From assembly GCA_030441535.1 (NCBI GenBank), contig JAUJFZ010000006.1, forward strand, positions 62,001 to 126,000: 64,000 nucleotides of DNA, in the 5' to 3' direction. Each line of letters opens with the position of its first letter. Within the stretch, counting starts at the first letter, position 1. Made by a program: the position numbers and the translations under genes. The notes under the pieces are model-generated. The model saw only the letters and a program-made list of their open reading frames with translations, was not told the origin of the DNA and did not search any database. Of this stretch, positions 62,646 through 64,000 are shown one piece after another. This DNA comes from Betaproteobacteria bacterium LSUCC0117 (GTDB lineage Bacteria; Pseudomonadota; Gammaproteobacteria; Burkholderiales; Burkholderiaceae_C).

Positions 62646-63317
62646 GTGACATCCATCATACAAGCGGCCGGCTGGCCTATTTGGCCACTGATCATCGCTT
62701 CTATTGTCGCCCTCGCAATCGTCATCGAACGCAGCGTGGCCTTGCGTGTTCAAAGGGTCCTGCCCCCGCAATTGGTGGACGCTGTATTGATGGTTTGGAA
62801 CAAGGCCGGTCAGGGCGCTGCCGCAAAAGCCTGCGGCGCGTCCGCGCTCGGTTACACACTGGCGGCCGCGCTGTCGCCCGCGCTCAATAGCAAACGCCCA
62901 CGGGGTGGCGGTTCCTTCTTCACTGCCGGCGAGGTTGCACAGACCCAAACTACCCTCCAAGAGCGGCGCGCGCAGGCTGTCGCAGATGAGGGTCGCCGTC
63001 AAGTCGCGGCCCTGAATCGGCATTTAGGGGCGCTAGCGGCTATCGCCTCCGCAGCGCCGTTGATGGGCCTATTGGGTACCGTCATCGGCATGATTGAAAT
63101 GTTCACCGCGCAGTCCGCAGGGACCGGCGGCGACCCCAGTGCACTCGCCTCTGGCATCGCCGTGGCGCTATACAACACGGCCTTTGGCTTGATTGTCGCT
63201 ATCCCCGCGTTGCTGTTCTGGCGAGGCCTGAAATCACGCGTTAACCACCTTCAACTGGAATTGGAGTTGGAGAGTGCCCGTTTTCTGCGCCTCGCGCCTG
63301 ATGAGACGCTGGCATGA
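62646..63317 (+). CDS. exbB: MotA/TolQ/ExbB proton channel family protein
   Basis: Inner-membrane channel subunit that uses proton-motive force to energise a TonB- or Tol-like partner. The 223-aa protein begins at a GTG with AAGGA upstream. It has one N-terminal membrane segment (LIIASIVALAIVIERSVAL) and two C-terminal segments with APLMGLLGTVIGMIEMF and ALYNTAFGLIVAIPALLFW, standard for ExbB. Overlaps exbD by four bases. No tonB gene is seen in the window. Confidence 0.93.
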   Translation: MTSIIQAAGWPIWPLIIASIVALAIVIERSVALRVQRVLPPQLVDAVLMVWNKAGQGAAAKACGASALGYTLAAALSPALNSKRPRGGGSFFTAGEVAQTQTTLQERRAQAVADEGRRQVAALNRHLGALAAIASAAPLMGLLGTVIGMIEMFTAQSAGTGGDPSALASGIAVALYNTAFGLIVAIPALLFWRGLKSRVNHLQLELELESARFLRLAPDETLA

Positions 63318-63745
63318 ACTTCGGCAGCCGCAGCTCAGAGGCAGACGCGTTGGCGCCGGAGATCAACCTCATCCCCTTTATCGACATCTTGTTGGTTTTG
63401 GTCATCTTCTTGATGTTGACCACCACCTACGTCGCAAGGGACGGCCTGCGTATCAACTTGCCTCAAGCGAAAGCATCGCAGAGCCAAGATGCAGTCACCA
63501 CGCTGAAGGTTCGGGTTGGCGCAAGTGGTGAGGCGGCACTCAACGGGGTACGCTTTCCGCCCGGCGCCAGTGCCGCGCTGGCTAAAGCGCTTTTATCTGC
63601 TATCGGTCAGCAATCAAACACGCGCGTGGTAATCGATGCTGACGCGCAAGCGCCGCATCAAGCCGTCATCACCGTGATGGAGGCCGCGAGCTTGGCGGGG
63701 ATTTCGCAGTTGCATTTTTCGACCCAAGCACCAGCTGGGCAATAG
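63314..63745 (+). CDS. exbD: Biopolymer transport protein ExbD/TolR family
   Basis: A 143-aa partner of ExbB with one membrane segment near the N-terminus, INLIPFIDILLVLVIFLML, containing the essential Asp24, and a small periplasmic domain. The start overlaps exbB (ATGA). lpxK follows after 22 bases, the usual Burkholderiales exbB-exbD-lpxK order. Confidence 0.94.
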   Translation: MNFGSRSSEADALAPEINLIPFIDILLVLVIFLMLTTTYVARDGLRINLPQAKASQSQDAVTTLKVRVGASGEAALNGVRFPPGASAALAKALLSAIGQQSNTRVVIDADAQAPHQAVITVMEAASLAGISQLHFSTQAPAGQ

Positions 63746-63767
63746 CGCTTAGGCGCACTGAACCCCA

Positions 63768-64000
63768 ATGAACCACACGCTCGCCCAAAAGCTGTTGCAT
63801 GCCATGCAACAGCGCGGGTTTTGGTCGTTGGCGATGCGTCCACTCTCATGGTTGTATGGCGCGCTGGCTGCCCGGCAACGACGCCGCGCACTGGCGGCAC
63901 AGGTGACGCTGCCGGTGCCGGTAGTGGTCGTTGGCAATGTCGTGATGGGCGGTACGGGTAAAACGCCAATCGTTGCGGCAATCGTGAATCACCTGAAGGC
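63768..64000 (+). CDS. lpxK: Tetraacyldisaccharide 4'-kinase LpxK, N-terminal part (cut by window edge)
   Basis: Phosphorylates the 4' position of the lipid A precursor at the inner membrane. The 77 visible codons show an N-terminal amphipathic/hydrophobic segment (SWLYGALAARQRR) and the P-loop GNVVMGGTGKTP (residues 56-67) typical of LpxK. The gene continues beyond the window. Confidence 0.94.
   Translation, partial: MNHTLAQKLLHAMQQRGFWSLAMRPLSWLYGALAARQRRRALAAQVTLPVPVVVVGNVVMGGTGKTPIVAAIVNHLK

Noticed and set aside
62529..63023. A 164-codon minus-strand frame across the start of exbB
   Set aside because: It overlaps a clear ExbB protein and the DnaA-box region, and its product shows no domain.

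Overview
The window is a stretch of chromosome from a betaproteobacterium, almost certainly of the order Burkholderiales. The evidence is gene content and order: map next to glnD; purL followed by a parvulin, a BolA-like gene and yciB; yebC-purD-hemF-nadD-rsfS-rlmH-maf-rng in one direction; icd beside clpS-clpA; sodB beside xseA; and exbB-exbD-lpxK. Base composition looks like the mid to upper fifties in percent G+C by eye, with a few AT-rich intergenic patches. Genes are tightly packed, many start and stop codons overlap, and I see no integrase, transposase, phage gene, CRISPR array or rRNA. The genus cannot be named from this sequence alone.

Layout. 1-9.8 kb is housekeeping: glnD (partial), map, purL, an alpha/beta hydrolase, a parvulin isomerase, a BolA-like protein, yciB and selO. 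9.9-22.1 kb is a 12-kb same-strand catabolic block. It holds an acyl-CoA ligase, a LivHMGF-type ABC importer without a binding-protein gene, a fused enoyl-CoA hydratase/3-hydroxyacyl-CoA dehydrogenase, a thiolase, a small Dabb-domain protein, two SDR dehydrogenases, a hotdog thioesterase and an MDR-family reductase. Together they look like uptake, CoA activation and beta-oxidation-like breakdown of an unidentified carboxylic acid. 22.1-31.6 kb is mixed: tex, aldo/keto reductase, patatin-like lipase, iron alcohol dehydrogenase, HSL-type esterase, a thioesterase-acetyltransferase fusion, an NRDE protein and ygfZ. 31.7-35.2 kb is the mltG-tmk-holB-tatD operon.

35.2-37.1 kb is an AT-rich, poorly recognised patch with a secreted ankyrin protein and an orphan coiled-coil protein. 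37.1-42.8 kb is a sulfur-related group (sulfurtransferase-SQR fusion, SulP transporter, YeeE/YedE transporter) interleaved with tRNA-Lys(UUU) and tcdA, whose product modifies that class of tRNA. 42.8-47.8 kb carries tolB-pal-cpoB, without tolQRA, and msbA. 47.8-58.2 kb is the long minus-strand housekeeping run from clpS-clpA to rng. 58.4-64 kb holds icd, a DUF192 gene, sodB, xseA and, after an AT-rich intergenic region with DnaA-box-like sites, exbB-exbD-lpxK (partial).

The most interesting points are: (1) the two ATPases of the Liv-type importer carry complementary defects that would put all non-canonical residues in one of the two ATP sites; (2) the orphan catabolic block around that importer; (3) the rhodanese-like/SQR fusion in a sulfur transport neighbourhood; (4) tRNA-Lys(UUU) beside the gene for a tRNA A37-modifying enzyme; (5) a histone-H1-like lysine/alanine tail on RsfS. 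Everything here is read from sequence by eye; no database search was run.
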